In this document: piece by piece, positions 1 to 10,523 of the stretch
Layout of the letters: each line of letters opens with the position of its first letter
Position numbering within the stretch: position 1 is the stretch's first letter
Source: Bemisia tabaci
Lineage: Eukaryota > Arthropoda > Insecta > Hemiptera > Aleyrodidae
Direction: 5' to 3'
Length of the DNA: 64,000 bases
Assembly: GCF_918797505.1 (NCBI RefSeq)
Contig: NC_092793.1
Span: 65,095,660-65,159,659, forward strand
The notes under the pieces: model-generated
Told to the model about the DNA's origin: nothing
What the model saw: only the letters and a program-made list of their open reading frames with translations
Databases searched by the model: none
Made by a program: the position numbers and the translations under genes

Positions 1-516
1 GGTCAAAACTTATTTTGGCAAAACAGCATTGCAGAGTTTGCATTTTTACTACTTAAAACTCCAATATTTTAAAGTTTCTTGGTGAAGAGGACAATTTGAA
101 TAAATTGATCATCTTTCTATTTTCTGGGGCACAATTTATAATTAGTCGAGGATTAAGACTATCGTTATTGACACTCCGGTCTAGCGATGAGTCAAGATAC
201 AGCATTAAAATGTATGTGCCAGGTGTAGCAGACTACCCGGTACCCGTGCGGCCGTGCCAGGCTTTTTCCTCAGTCATTTTCGGTCGGTTGTTGTCCGAGA
301 CCCGGGAGTTAAGGAAAAAAATGGATCCTAAAGGGAGGATGAGGGACCTCGAAACAATGAGAGTCCAATCCTATGGTCCATTTCCTTTTTGACTCCTCAA
401 ACATAGATCTAACATACCGAGAAAAAAAGCCTGCTAGTGGGTGGTCTGGAACATCTTGCACAGATTTTGCACCGCTGTATCGTCACTGCATATCGCTCGA
501 TCCAAGTTTAATCCAG
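1..516. other. Intergenic, nothing recognised
   Basis: No coding exon, RNA gene or repeat boundary can be supported here. The last eight bases (509-516, TAATCCAG) are the left target-site copy of the element that follows. Confidence 0.5.
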
Positions 517-949
517 TAGAGTAGGTACCTCTATAGACAGAGTATGGCCATTCGTATCTTTTTACTACAGGAAAACTGTTCCGCTTTTTGATTGATCAAC
601 GAGTTTTTAGGCTTCATGATGCTCTTAGGGCCGTAAATAAACAAACAAGATGGCGATCGACTCACCGTAACATCGATAAGAAGCTAAATTTGACAAACAT
701 TTCAATTATACGGCAGTAACAATTTAAACTAGCATGTCTACGAATAACACACGGAAAACACGTGAAAACATTGTTAAATCGCCTTTCACCTTTATCACAG
801 GAGGATGTAAGAACCTCAATCTTGCTTGCTGATAACAGCCATCTTGTTTGTTTATTTACGGCCCTAAGAGCATCGTGTCAGCCTATTCGCTCGCGACCAA
901 TGAAAAACCGGAACAGAAATGGCCATACTCTGTCTATAAAGGTACTCTA
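517..949. mobile_element. hAT-like foldback MITE, 433 bp
   Basis: The element starts TAGAGTAGGTACC and ends GGTACTCTA. It is flanked by identical 8-bp direct repeats TAATCCAG at 509-516 and 950-957, the target-site duplication size of hAT transposons. Its arms (about 517-654 and 838-949) are imperfect reverse complements, including a 37-bp near-identical block at 618-654 and 838-874. There is no transposase, so it is non-autonomous. A related terminus (TAGAGTACCTATATTGAG) occurs at 5638 without a recognisable partner. Confidence 0.8.
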
Positions 950-1202
950 TAATCCAGGAGTGATATGAAAAATGAAATAATGCCACGTAAACTGGGGAAA
1001 AATGAGTTTTTTTTTTTTTTTTTTTTTTTTTTTCAGGGAGAATTGCAAAAACTTAGCATTTATAAGGGGCACATTGTTTCATTCTCTTTTTTTTAAACGA
1101 CACTCCAGTAGAAGAAGACGTGACAGGCCTTGAACGCTGACAATACTTCTGTCAATATTAGCATTTCATTCAATGTTGTTGATGATAATGCGTTGATACA
1201 AC
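950..1202. other. Intergenic, with poly(T) tract
   Basis: This short gap holds a run of about 28 T at roughly 1006-1033 and no gene. Its last eight bases (1195-1202, GATACAAC) are the left target-site copy of the next element. Confidence 0.6.
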
Positions 1203-1514
1203 TAGAGTCCCTTTATACTGAGAGTCAAGACAACCCCCCTCATGGAGTCACAAACGGGAATAAAGATTACAGAAATTGAACGTTTTTCGTAATCTTTGAT
1301 CGGCTCATTCTTAAATTCCTTTCTCCGTTCCTTCTTTCACTCCGTTTGTTCCTTGTCAAACCCGAAATTCCTCGGTCCATTCCAGATTATAATCTTTGCA
1401 ATTGGTGAAAATGTAATCTTTATTCCCGTTTGTGACACTGTGAAGGCCTAAAATCCGGTTAACCAATCAGAAATGGATTCGCATTGTCTTGACTCTCAGT
1501 ATAAAGGGACTCTA
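1203..1514. mobile_element. hAT-like MITE copy A, 312 bp
   Basis: The terminal inverted repeats of about 31 bp begin TAGAGTCCCTTTATACTGAG. The element is flanked by perfect 8-bp direct repeats GATACAAC (1195-1202 and 1515-1522). A second, nearly identical 312-bp copy lies at 17024-17335 with a different 8-bp duplication, which fixes the element ends. There is no coding capacity. The TIR start and duplication length fit hAT elements; the superfamily is inferred because no transposase is present. Confidence 0.88.
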
Positions 1515-2799
1515 GATACAACTATACGTACTCTATGAACGCGCGTGTTGCATATGCAACAATGGAAGGCGCGCCCAGTCACTTTTGTCCATGAAGCAGT
1601 GAATGCTGCAGCATCGCGTGGTGCGCTGCCGTTATGAGAAGCAGGTACGTGGGAAGATGTTATTTTCCAATAAAAACTTACGCACCTGCGGGCCGATTAT
1701 TAAAATTGATAGATAAAGCAGACAAAGAGAACAAATAGGATACGGAGGGATCCTATTGGTAAAATTGAGTGGTTGCAATATACAAAAGAGGTGGGTAACA
1801 GACTAACTAACGGTAACCCACGAGAGACCATATAGTTATAGTCCAGCATTTTCTCGCTTAGTCAATGAGAACCACCCATTTCAACCAATAAAATCGCTCC
1901 ATCGTACCTATGTCTTCTTTGTCTATCGTTTTGTCTTATATAAATTTCAACAATCAGCCCGCTGAACAGGAAAATATTTCTTTCCCGTTTCCACAAATCA
2001 GGATATTATATACCATGGCCTCGCAGAGTCGTGACAGCTCAGCTAGTCGCTGCGAGAATTGCCTTATGGCTAGGAATGATCGGAGCGCCTTCAATTTTTA
2101 GAACGCAACACGCATGTCTACAGAGCACGAATAGTCGCATCGAGACGTTATCACCGATATCATCATCCTATGCTCAATTATCATATACTAGCAGCCAACC
2201 CGCGCTTCGCGCGGCACTATTGCAGCAAATAAATTTGTATACCTCATACTAGATGCTTATCACTTTTGATTTACTAATCATATTTTATCTTTCAAGTAAT
2301 TAATAGAGTAAGTATTAGAAATTCCAAATTGATGAAGTATGCATTAATTTTCCCGCAAAATGCACTCTGTTAACTCTACACAATGAGAAATATTCTGTTA
2401 CTATATTAACAAATTTTAGTTTTACGCAATTTGACTACAATTTTACAAACTTTTACAACGTAACAACTTTTTAACTTAGGCAATAACTTAAGGCAATTCG
2501 CGATGGTGCAGGGTGCACATCTTCCCTTTTTTTACAAGTATTCAAAATCATCCACATGGTGCATTTCTTTGCAAAAATATTAAGAATGAATATTTCATGC
2601 AAATTACAGAACAGAGCAGACACCTTTCTACCAGCTAAATAGTTGAAGATATGCACGATCTTGGCAATGTTGACCAGGGTATATGCTGTTTGGTCGGAAA
2701 GGTCCTCAATTTTGCTACATTGCTTGATGAGCTAAGTTGTTGGACAAGCAATACCTGATCATCCCTTTTTTAGGTAGTTTCAAAATGTTGGGCACTTCA
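1515..2799. other. Repeat-poor intergenic region
   Basis: No gene is supported. The stretch near 2086-2130 resembles 41505-41555 (both contain GCGCCTTCAATTTT followed by GCAACACG and GCACGAATAGTCG), so a dispersed unclassified repeat is probably present. The short open frames here match nothing I recognise. Confidence 0.45.
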
Positions 2800-4020
2800 G
2801 CCACTTGGGGACATTCAGTTTCAAAATTATGTATAATCGATTGAGCTATACAACCGCCTATCATATGAGTGATTTGACGTGCATCACAAACGTCCTAGTT
2901 TATTTTTCAATTTTCAAAAATTTGGAGCTCTTATGCCTGCTCTACCCCCGATTAAGGGCAGTTGAGATCAAAATTTTCATATGGGCTGAATATGTAGACA
3001 TATCAAACTCATCCTGTACTAGGTTTAGCTGCGATTTTCCAAAATTTTGACGCCTTAAGCCCCCCGGGGCAGTCTTTTTCGAAAATCATTTGTAACTTTA
3101 CTTATGCAACTGCGCTCGGTACTCTAAGTCTTTGGACACGTCTCACTTACATGTTTGTGAATTTTTCGATTTTCAAAAATGTTGAGCCCTCAGTCGACCC
3201 CCCCTATTGGGGTCACTGGAGGTCAAAATTTTCAGGAACCTTTGAAGTAATGTTGTTGCTCTTGATAAACTGAACTTTTTGACATGTCACAATCATATAC
3301 TATAGTCTGTCCCAGATACGAAGAGCCCTGGAAAATCAGAATAATTTGCACTATGTAGAAGCAAGGTATCGTTCGTTCTATTGTGGCCGACTAATCACCG
3401 AGCCAACCCCGCACCGTACAGAGGGTTGGTTATGAGCTCTGCGGCGCGTTGGCGTCTTACGCCGGGAATCCGCTCCTGGGCCTCGGGGAAAACCATCGCG
3501 GAAAGATGCGAAGGGAGTATGCGTTGCCTCAAGGTGGCTTGCGACCCTCTGTGCGACGCATGTGAGAGGCGACGAGATGACAGGTGACGAGGGTCGAGGC
3601 ACCCCAACCCGCCAAATAGTGCTAATTACTCTGATTTTCCAGGGCTCTTCGTATCTGGGACAGACTATAACAAAGTATTGTTGTGACTTTCCAAAATGTA
3701 GGCCCTTTAGCCACTTGGGAGTAATGAATTTTGAAAATTGTTTTTAAAAGCCTACCCTTTTTAATAGTGATGTGTACTCGGAGTAGTTGGACGCGCCTCC
3801 TTTACATGTTTGTGAATTTTTCGATTTTCAAATATGTTGAGCCCTTAGCCCCCCACCCCCGGATTAGGGACACTGGAGTTCAAAATTTTCAGAAACCCTG
3901 TTGGCCATACGAAAGCCGTTGTTGGACTGAATTTTTAGATATGTCACACTTATATTGTAGGTTTAGCTGTGGTTTGTCAAAATGTCTAGCTTTTAAGCTC
4001 CTTGGGAGTAAGTAATTCAT
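2800..4020. repeat. Degenerate ~260-285-bp tandem repeat array
   Basis: A recurrent block (CGATTTTCAAAAATGTTGAG and variants) appears near 2905, 3165 and 3820. Each is followed by a C-rich stretch, then a TCAAAATTTTCA block and a GTTTAGCTG block. Spacing is about 259 bp between the first two copies, and about 286 bp between the second and third after removing the 369-bp element inserted at 3301-3669. Copies are clearly diverged, so this is an old satellite-like array. Confidence 0.65.
3301..3669. mobile_element. 369-bp inverted-repeat element inserted in the array
   Basis: Perfect 39-bp terminal inverted repeats start TATAGTCTGTCCCAGATAC and close the segment in reverse complement. The element interrupts one unit of the surrounding tandem array, so it inserted later. 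The ends are consistent with a TA target site (mariner/Tc1-like MITE), but the duplication cannot be told apart from the TIR's own TA bases. The interior is GC-richer than the flanks, with no recognised protein. Confidence 0.7.
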
Positions 4021-4280
4021 TCCAAAAATTATGTATAATCTCGTAAACCACTGGAAATCGCTCAGTAGGTACCATGAGTTAATTACATGCCTTACATCGG
4101 CACTTCATTATATTTTCATTTCACAAAATTTTTAGACCTTACGGAACCACTCCCCCCCCCCCCCCCCCCGCTTGCCAGTGCGCAAAAAATATTTTGAAGG
4201 GCCAATGTAAGCATTTGAAAGAACACGGGAATTGAGACCAAGACCACCTAATTTTGCGTAACTGGTGACGCTTAGTTCCA
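4021..4280. other. Intergenic with poly(C) run
   Basis: It holds a C homopolymer of about 19 bases near 4151-4169 and nothing else I can identify. Confidence 0.5.
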
Positions 4281-4590
4281 GCGTTCTACCGGGCCGATTT
4301 TATGATTTTTGCGGCTATCGACGGGCAATTGTCTCTAGATAAGCCAACTCTTTTCAGATTTTCAAAATATGGCTCAGGTTTTTTTATATTACGTGCGGTA
4401 AAGTTGCGAATTCTCCCATTTAAACAGTGTAAATTTATACTTTTTCTCATAGTTCGTTTGAGCGTTCTACCGGACCGATTTCTATGATTTTTGCGTAAAT
4501 CGACAGGTAATAGGCCCCTAGATGAGCCCGCTCTAATCAGATTTTAGAAATAGAGCCCAGGTTTTTTTAAAATCACGTTATAAAATTGAG
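4281..4590. repeat. Two-copy direct repeat, period ~181 bp
   Basis: GCGTTCTACC followed by GGGCCGATTT or GGACCGATTT and TATGATTTTTGCG starts at 4281 and again at 4462. A shared AGCCCAGGTTTTTTT-like block follows each. The copies are diverged. Confidence 0.6.
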
Positions 4591-4720
4591 TGAATTTACA
4601 GAATGCTCCGGGACCGCTACCGCTATGCGCGGGAGGATGCGCAGTGGTCGAGGAGGTTGCGCAGTAGCTGAGTAGCCTGCGCATCAGCTCTATACTCATA
4701 TACACAAGATTCACTCCAAT

Positions 4721-4903
4721 CATAGAGAAAAAAAAGGAGGTGTTTGCATTTCGGGCATCTTAGAATTTTTTGATGATTTGATGACGTACGTCAGTACAGC
4801 GACGTTTAGCGTGAAGGGGACAACGCTGTACCGACCTACGTCATCAAATCATCAAAAAAATCCAAGATGCCCGAAATGCAAACACCTCTTTTTTTTTCTC
4901 TAT
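4721..4903. mobile_element. 183-bp foldback MITE
   Basis: Almost the whole segment is an inverted repeat. It begins CATAGAGAAAAAAAAGGAGG and ends in its reverse complement, with arms of roughly 70-80 bp and a short unpaired centre near 4795-4830. The flanks CACTCCAAT (4712-4720) and CACTCTAAT (4904-4912) match at 8 of 9 positions, which is consistent with a 9-bp target-site duplication of the Mutator-like size. No coding capacity. Confidence 0.72.
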
Positions 4904-4924
4904 GCACTCTAATTATCTTAATTC

Positions 4925-4995
4925 GAGCGGTGGCCGAGTCGTCTAAGACGCCGGATGCGTTCACGTTGATCACGGTTTGGGTTCGATCCCTGACT
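4925..4995 (+). mobile_element. tRNA-derived SINE head (or tRNA pseudogene)
   Basis: A polymerase III A box (TGGCCGAGTCGTC, 4931-4943) and B box (GGTTCGATCCC, 4980-4990) are spaced as in a tRNA gene. The D-arm resembles a Leu or Ser tRNA. The 5' and 3' ends cannot pair into an acceptor stem, so this is a SINE head or tRNA pseudogene rather than a functional tRNA. AT-rich sequence follows it; the 3' end is not defined. Confidence 0.55.
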
Positions 4996-6809
4996 CCTAA
5001 TTATTACCTGATAATTATTGTTCGTTGTTTTATTGCAATATTCCATCAAGCAGTCATTCCAAAACGCGTCTTATTGACTTCAAAAAAAATTTTTTTTTCT
5101 TTATTCATCAAAACCAAAAATTATTTCATTCTAAAAGTAAAGTATACCTCATATCGTAATTTTTTAGGGGAAAAATAAAACTAACACTGATAGAAGGGTA
5201 AAAATAGGGCCGCGAAGCGGCCCATTGATGGCGCGGAGCGCCTTCAGGGGGTTGGGCCGCGTAGCGGCCAGGGGGCGTGGCCCCCTAGTATGTACTGAAG
5301 GGTTAAGGAAAAAATGTTATGAACATCTAAGTGTTGCCATATTTCCTCCGATTAAATACGAATTTCCTGGGAAACTTATTAGCTGTTGTTTTTCAATTTT
5401 TAGATAGTTTCCTATGTAATTTAATCTGATATTTCTGAAAATTTTACGGAAATTTGTTCCTGACTTTCCTCCAAAATAACTTTTCATCAGAAACGTATTG
5501 GCAACCGTATCTGCAAACGGCGTTTTTTCGCCGCGGCAATACTGGCTTCGGCGGCAGCCAAGCCTGGCGCGGCGCGGGTGGTGTGGAGCACCTCGTATAA
5601 GCACAATGCTGAATCACGACTGATGATTCAAAGATAGTAGAGTACCTATATTGAGAGAGTATGGCCTCTTTTTGGGCCGTAGTATCTTGATTTATTTTGC
5701 GAGGAAAGTTCCGTACCTTTGATGGATGCTTGCCATTCCTAATATGTTAGCGCGCCTTCAATTTCGTATGGTACTGTGCAATACTTCTGGTGTGAAATAG
5801 TTGCTTCAAGCGCCGTGGCACGCTGCGGCTCGGCGGGCGGGCGGTCAGCGCGAAACGCGCATTAGCGCCTACAAACCTAACAGGGATACTTCACGCATTG
5901 CGCAATGCGTGAAGTATCCCTGTTAGGTTTGTAGGCGCCAGTGCGTCGCCGCTCCGCTTTGTGTTAGGCTCTAGTATTTAATCTGGCGGAGTCAGCATTT
6001 TTCAACTCATGATTTTGAAATGTTTGCAACGCTCTGTATGGATTATTCTCATTTTAATTGATTAAAAAATATGTATTAAAGGAAAATATAATGTGTGGTT
6101 TGTAAATATTAAGGTGGTTCCGTATTAAACTTAATGATTTTCAAAGCACACGAATTTCTACACAATTTCTTATAGCCTTTCATAGCAGATGGCGATAAGG
6201 TGTATAATCCAGCGATAGGAACTATAGCCGCCTTCATAATTTTTTATCGCTTCGTATAGCCCGACTCTATGATTTTCTCCGCTTTCTACAGCCAGCTATA
6301 TGATTTTCTCTCGCCTCCTATAGCCGGCTATAAGAATTCTTATAGTATTTTGAAACGCAGCTCCTATCGCCAATTTTTACCAGGGTCAGCATTTTCATAA
6401 AGTAAAAAATGTAAACTTGGCAGTGCTTTTTCGCCAAAACGAGCCTTAACTTTCTTTGGGGAATTGTCTCCTCATGGGGTTTCGCTATGGATTGATTTGA
6501 ATGAAAACCCCGCGTGTCCAAAAAAAGGGGCACTTTTCTTTATTTTCATTCACCCTGTCACGATTATTCCGTATAATGTCGACCCATACCTAAAACTTTT
6601 ATGTTAGCGGTCTAGAGAAATAAGAATGAACAGGTTTTAGCTATAGTGGAGTAATGTTGAAGTACACTCAAAGTTTTGCCATCGTCATCCTGGTTGAAGA
6701 AGAGCGGTAAAATCCTGGGGAAATTTTTCCTTTTTTCAAGATTGATGATATCATTGGCATCAATATAGAACACTTTCTTGGATTTTTTTGGTGTGTGCCC
6801 CTCCAAGAA
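4996..6809. other. Intergenic with scattered GC-rich blocks
   Basis: No gene is supported. GC-rich palindromic blocks (for example near 5210-5290, 5540-5585 and 5820-5950) alternate with AT-rich sequence, which suggests fragments of inverted-repeat elements. The clearest is the palindrome at 5865-5938. Confidence 0.5.
5865..5938. repeat. Perfect 74-bp palindrome with no spacer
   Basis: Every base from 5865 to 5938 pairs with its mirror position around a centre between 5901 and 5902 (central TTGCGCAA). There is no loop. Partial pairing continues outward (5858-5861 with 5942-5945). It would extrude as a cruciform and may be the core of a larger foldback element. Confidence 0.85.
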
Positions 6810-7299
6810 TACGAGGGTCGTTCAAAAAGTAAGTTTCCCTACCTTGTATCTTCCGAACGAAATAAGCTAAATTAAATCGGTGAAAAGGCACATATTAGGC
6901 ATACTCTAAGCTTCAAGAGCATTCCAATGTCGCTAACCTTGCAAACATAAACGATCATCTAAACTAGTTTCACCTCTACTCCCAATAAACTATGAATTCA
7001 AGACGAAAATTACAGTCGCAAAGTTTACTTTTTGCAAAGAATGTACCTAAGTTGCACAATCCTAGCAACATTGAAATACTCTTAGTTCCTTTTTCCAAAA
7101 TGCGATCCAATTGGTTGTCGCTGCAAAAAAATAGCTCCCCACAACCTGCTATACAATGCTCCAGTGACCATGTAAGTTGACCCGAGCACTAACTTTTCGC
7201 GGGAAGAAAGCCTTTCCCCTACCTGGTTTCTCACTTAATATCCGCCCGAGTTTCGCATATCTTCCGTTTCTCCTCATCGCAGCTTCCATCAAACCGCAA

Positions 7300-7924
7300 T
7301 GGGCCTGTTGCATACAAGAGATACAGCCGCGCGAATAGACTTTATAGAGGTTAAATGACACGAAAATTAAGATGGTCACATTAAAAAAGTTTGAAATACA
7401 CTCCTTACTGCGCAATTTGCGTTGTTAGGAACGCGCTTTTTCAAATTTCCCGCGTCTGGGGGCAGTTTTCTGATCACCGGAAACGAGCAAACGGCGGGCT
7501 CTGTGTTTTCCGGAAGTTGCCGAGTCGTCGTTGTTGTTGTTATTTGTTCCTTCAGTTTGTTTACAAACCCAACGTGATCTCTTATAGTGGTCCATATACG
7601 CTTTATGCGGTAACCAAATCGATCAACTTTTAAATATCCAACGCAATCCTTCTACATTTCATTTCACGACATCACGAGCTCCGATTTTTAGGTTATGTTG
7701 TCAGTTTTAGTTGACCGGAAATAGCCGCGAGTTGCCGTTATTTGTTTCCGTTAGAAAACTGCCCCCAGACGCGGGAAATTTGAAAAAGCGCGTTCCTAAC
7801 GACGCAAATTGCGCAGTAAGGAGTGTATTTCAGACTTTTTTAATGTGACCATCGTAATTTTCGTGTCATTTAACCTCTAAAATGTCTATTCGCACGGCTG
7901 TATCTCTTGCATGCAACAGGCCCA
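7300..7924. mobile_element. Foldback element with TGGGCCTGTTGCA ends
   Basis: Arms 7300-7471 and 7753-7924 are close reverse complements around a 281-bp loop. The outer end TGGGCCTGTTGCA also ends the element in TAF5 intron 1 (26885-27508, one difference) and occurs inside the arms of the foldback at 13073-16659. No protein is encoded. Confidence 0.72.
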
Positions 7925-8061
7925 TTGCCCGGAAACTAGGACCGCACATCTTATCGGATAAAATCGTTCGCCCTTTAGACCGATTCTGGGGGGTTAGGCT
8001 AGACTAGTCGATGAGTCAACGGTTGATCTAATTTCATTACGTGAACGTAGAAGAAAAACGG

Positions 8062-8441
8062 GGTAAAAAAAAATCACTAATGTGTGATCAATTTTCAAGG
8101 ACAATTCTGTAATTTCTCCAACGATTTTAAATAGATTAAAACGCGTAATACCTATCCAAAATCTAAGCTCAGATTCGGATTCCTCGTGAAAAACTGATGC
8201 GATTTCATTCATCAAATGTTAGAATAGCGTGAAGGAAAGAGGTTTAATGACGTAAAAAAACACTAGTTAATGTGTGATCAATTTTCAAGGACAATTCTGT
8301 AAATTCTCTTACGATTTTAAATAGATTAAAACGCGTAATATCCAAAATCTAAGCTCAGATTCGGATTCCTCGTGAAAAATTGATGAGAATTCATGTATCA
8401 TAATTATGTTAAAATAGCGTGAAGGAAAAAGGTTTAACGAC
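8062..8441. repeat. Two direct repeats of 190 bp
   Basis: TGTGTGATCAATTTTCAAGG occurs at 8081 and 8271. Following blocks (CGATTTTAAATAGATTAAAA, ATCTAAGCTCAGATTCGGAT, TAGCGTGAAGGAAA) recur in the same order. Parts reappear inverted near 8680-8780 and direct near 8875-8960, so the unit is older than this duplication. Confidence 0.75.
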
Positions 8442-8779
8442 GCGTATAGATTCTGTCCTGCCCCTTTGAACTACGCTGCCGCGCCGCGCCCGCCGGTCGC
8501 CCGAGATGCAACCGAACGGTGAGGCGCCGGCGCTAACAATAAGCGTTCGGTTTCGTCCCGGAGGAATTCCTCACGATAAATTCTTATTCTTCCTCCTCCG
8601 CTGACCCACTGAGCACTACCCATGTTGCCAAGTTGGATTCATATGCTCGAATCAGTAGGTATGTCTACGTTACGTCTCTTTCCTTCACGCTATGCTCGAA
8701 TATGATACATGAAATTGAGTTAAATTTTTAACGAGGAATCCGAATCTGAACTTCGATTTTGGGTATCACGCGTTTTCAG

Positions 8780-9575
8780 TAAAATTTTTCAACTTCAAAA
8801 ATCCGAAATGACTGAAGTGGCTTAAAATGCCATCTCGGCTCCTGTTCGATGAATTCTCCTGAAATTCGGTGTCAGGGTATGATACATGAAATCGCATCGA
8901 TTTTTTACGAGGAATCCGAATCTGAGCTTCGATTTTGGGGATCACGCGTTTTAAATCAAAATCTGTCAAAATTCAAAAAATTCAAAATTCAAAAATCCGA
9001 AATGGCTTAAAATGCTATCTCGGCCCCTGTTCGATAGATTTTTCTGAAATTCGGTGTCAGGAGGTATTTTTCGACGGAAAACTCGAATTCTTAGTCCATT
9101 TTTTAAAATTCTCAAATTCAAGATGGCGGACGTGGGCTAAAATGCTATCTCGGTTTCTGTTTGTTCGAGTCTTGTGAAACGCGGTATCGCACGGTATTTT
9201 TCAACGGAAAACTCAAATTTTTAGTCAATTTTTTAAAACTCTCAACTCCAAAATGTTGGATGTGGCCTAGAATGAGCCCCGGTGCTGGCCTCCGTTTCTG
9301 TTCGTTAGAGCTTTGTGAACCGCGGGATCAGGGGTACTTTTCGATGGGAAACTCGAATTTTTAGTCGATTTTTGAATATTCTCGAATCCAAGATGGCGGA
9401 CGTGGCCTAAAATGCTATGTCGGCTCCTGTTCGATGGATTTCTTTGAAACTCGCGGTGTCTGAGGGTATTTTTCGACCGGAAACTCGAATTTTTACTATG
9501 TTTAAAAATTCTCAAATCCAAGATGGCGGACGTGGCCTAAAATGCTATGTCGGCTCCTGTTCGATGGATTTATGG
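8780..9575. repeat. ~130-bp minisatellite array
   Basis: The unit core (AAGATGGCGGACGTGGCCTA, then AAAATGCTATGTCGGCTCC) recurs near 8823, 9010, 9139, 9268, 9408 and 9539. Spacing is mostly 129-140 bp, with a longer first gap caused by an extra block. The last two units are nearly identical, so the array has expanded recently at its right end. Open frames here are repeat translations, not genes. Confidence 0.75.
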
Positions 9576-9734
9576 CGCCCCCTTACTACATGCCTACTCT
9601 TGTATTTCTGTACAGCCGCAAATTTAGGGTCAAGGGGCGCCTGACCGTCTATGGACCAGGTGGAGTTTTTGTCCTGAAAATTTAGGTACCTTTTAGACGG
9701 CAATTCTCTTTATATTTTGTCTGGGGTTTTTATG

Positions 9735-9922
9735 CCCCCCCCCCTTTCTCGCGGACTCTCTTTTCACTTTTCTTGCCTCCTTTTTCCTTCCATTTGCCCC
9801 CTCTTCCTTGTTTTCACTGCCCAACCTTGTTTCCTTTTCCTTTTTTCCCCTTTGTCCTTTCTTCCCGATTTTTCCTTTTCCTTTTCCCCCCTTTTTCCCC
9901 TCTCTTCTTCTTTCGTGGCGCC
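9735..9922. repeat. ~190-bp pyrimidine-rich tract
   Basis: The plus strand is almost all C and T, broken by few purines. Such homopurine-homopyrimidine tracts can form triplex DNA and slip during replication. Long open frames on both strands here come from low complexity. Confidence 0.7.
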
Positions 9923-10229
9923 CCCCAAAGGCTGGCGCCCGCGTGCGCCGCACGCCCTGCACACGCCCTACGTCCGGGCCTGGTTTTAGAACAAGTCCAA
10001 GTTTTCGAAAATCGATAAAGAGATTCGCAAGAAAAGTTAATTTTACTGAGACAACCTCCTGTCGCCGCGCGTGCCCACCTCCCGGGTCAAGATGCGCGGA
10101 GAGTCGATTATTTCTGACGCGGGGATTCGCCTCTAAACATCACATCAAAAAGGATTTTAAAAGGTTTCATTGAGTACCTAGGTCTTACCTTACGTAGGCT
10201 CCACATCTTTTTTGACATTTCTGGTATCA

Positions 10230-10433
10230 TTACAGCAGCTTTTTGATGCATTCCGTGTAGAAGCTCTCGCCTCGGCTCCGAAACCAATCATTGACTGCGA
10301 TCCTGTACCTCTGAATCGGTTGGCAATCGCTTTTCATCGTGGAAGTTTTTCCGCTCGGGAACAGATGAAAGTCACGTAAGGCTAAGTTAAGAGAGTAAGG
10401 AGGCTTGGGGGGAAATTTTCCGACGCAAAACAA
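10230..10433 (-). pseudogene. Mariner transposase C-terminal fragment (left copy)
   Basis: This minus-strand frame of 67 residues ends at a stop codon and contains the hallmarks of a mariner transposase C-terminus: a PPYS..LALRDFHLF segment (position of the third catalytic Asp of the D,D34D triad), then VNDWFRSRGESFY and IKKLL. Mariner transposases are about 345 residues, so only the last fifth remains; the N-terminal DNA-binding half and the first two catalytic Asps are absent. It is a dead relic, inside a larger inverted repeat with a second copy. Confidence 0.8.
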
Positions 10434-10452
10434 CTGATTTGGAAGTGTAGAT

Positions 10453-10523
10453 CGCTGTCAATGACATGGTTTCGGAGCCAAGGCGAGAGCTTCTACACGG
10501 GAGGCATCAAAAAGCTGCTGTAA
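10453..10523 (+). pseudogene. Mariner transposase C-terminal fragment (right copy)
   Basis: The plus strand encodes the same terminal segment as the inverted copy (WFRSQGESFYTGGIKKLL then stop at 10521-10523). One extra base in the AATGAC/TGG region shifts the frame relative to the left copy. It is followed by about 250 bp of 3' sequence and then the mariner TIR, so this arm keeps the natural transposon end. Confidence 0.7.

Noticed and set aside
4925..4995. Functional tRNA gene
   Set aside because: The A and B boxes are good but the ends cannot form an acceptor stem and no clear anticodon loop can be drawn.
9693..10173. Overlapping open frames of 65-121 codons on both strands
   Set aside because: They translate a pyrimidine-rich tract and the inverted repeat; composition is low-complexity and no domain is visible.
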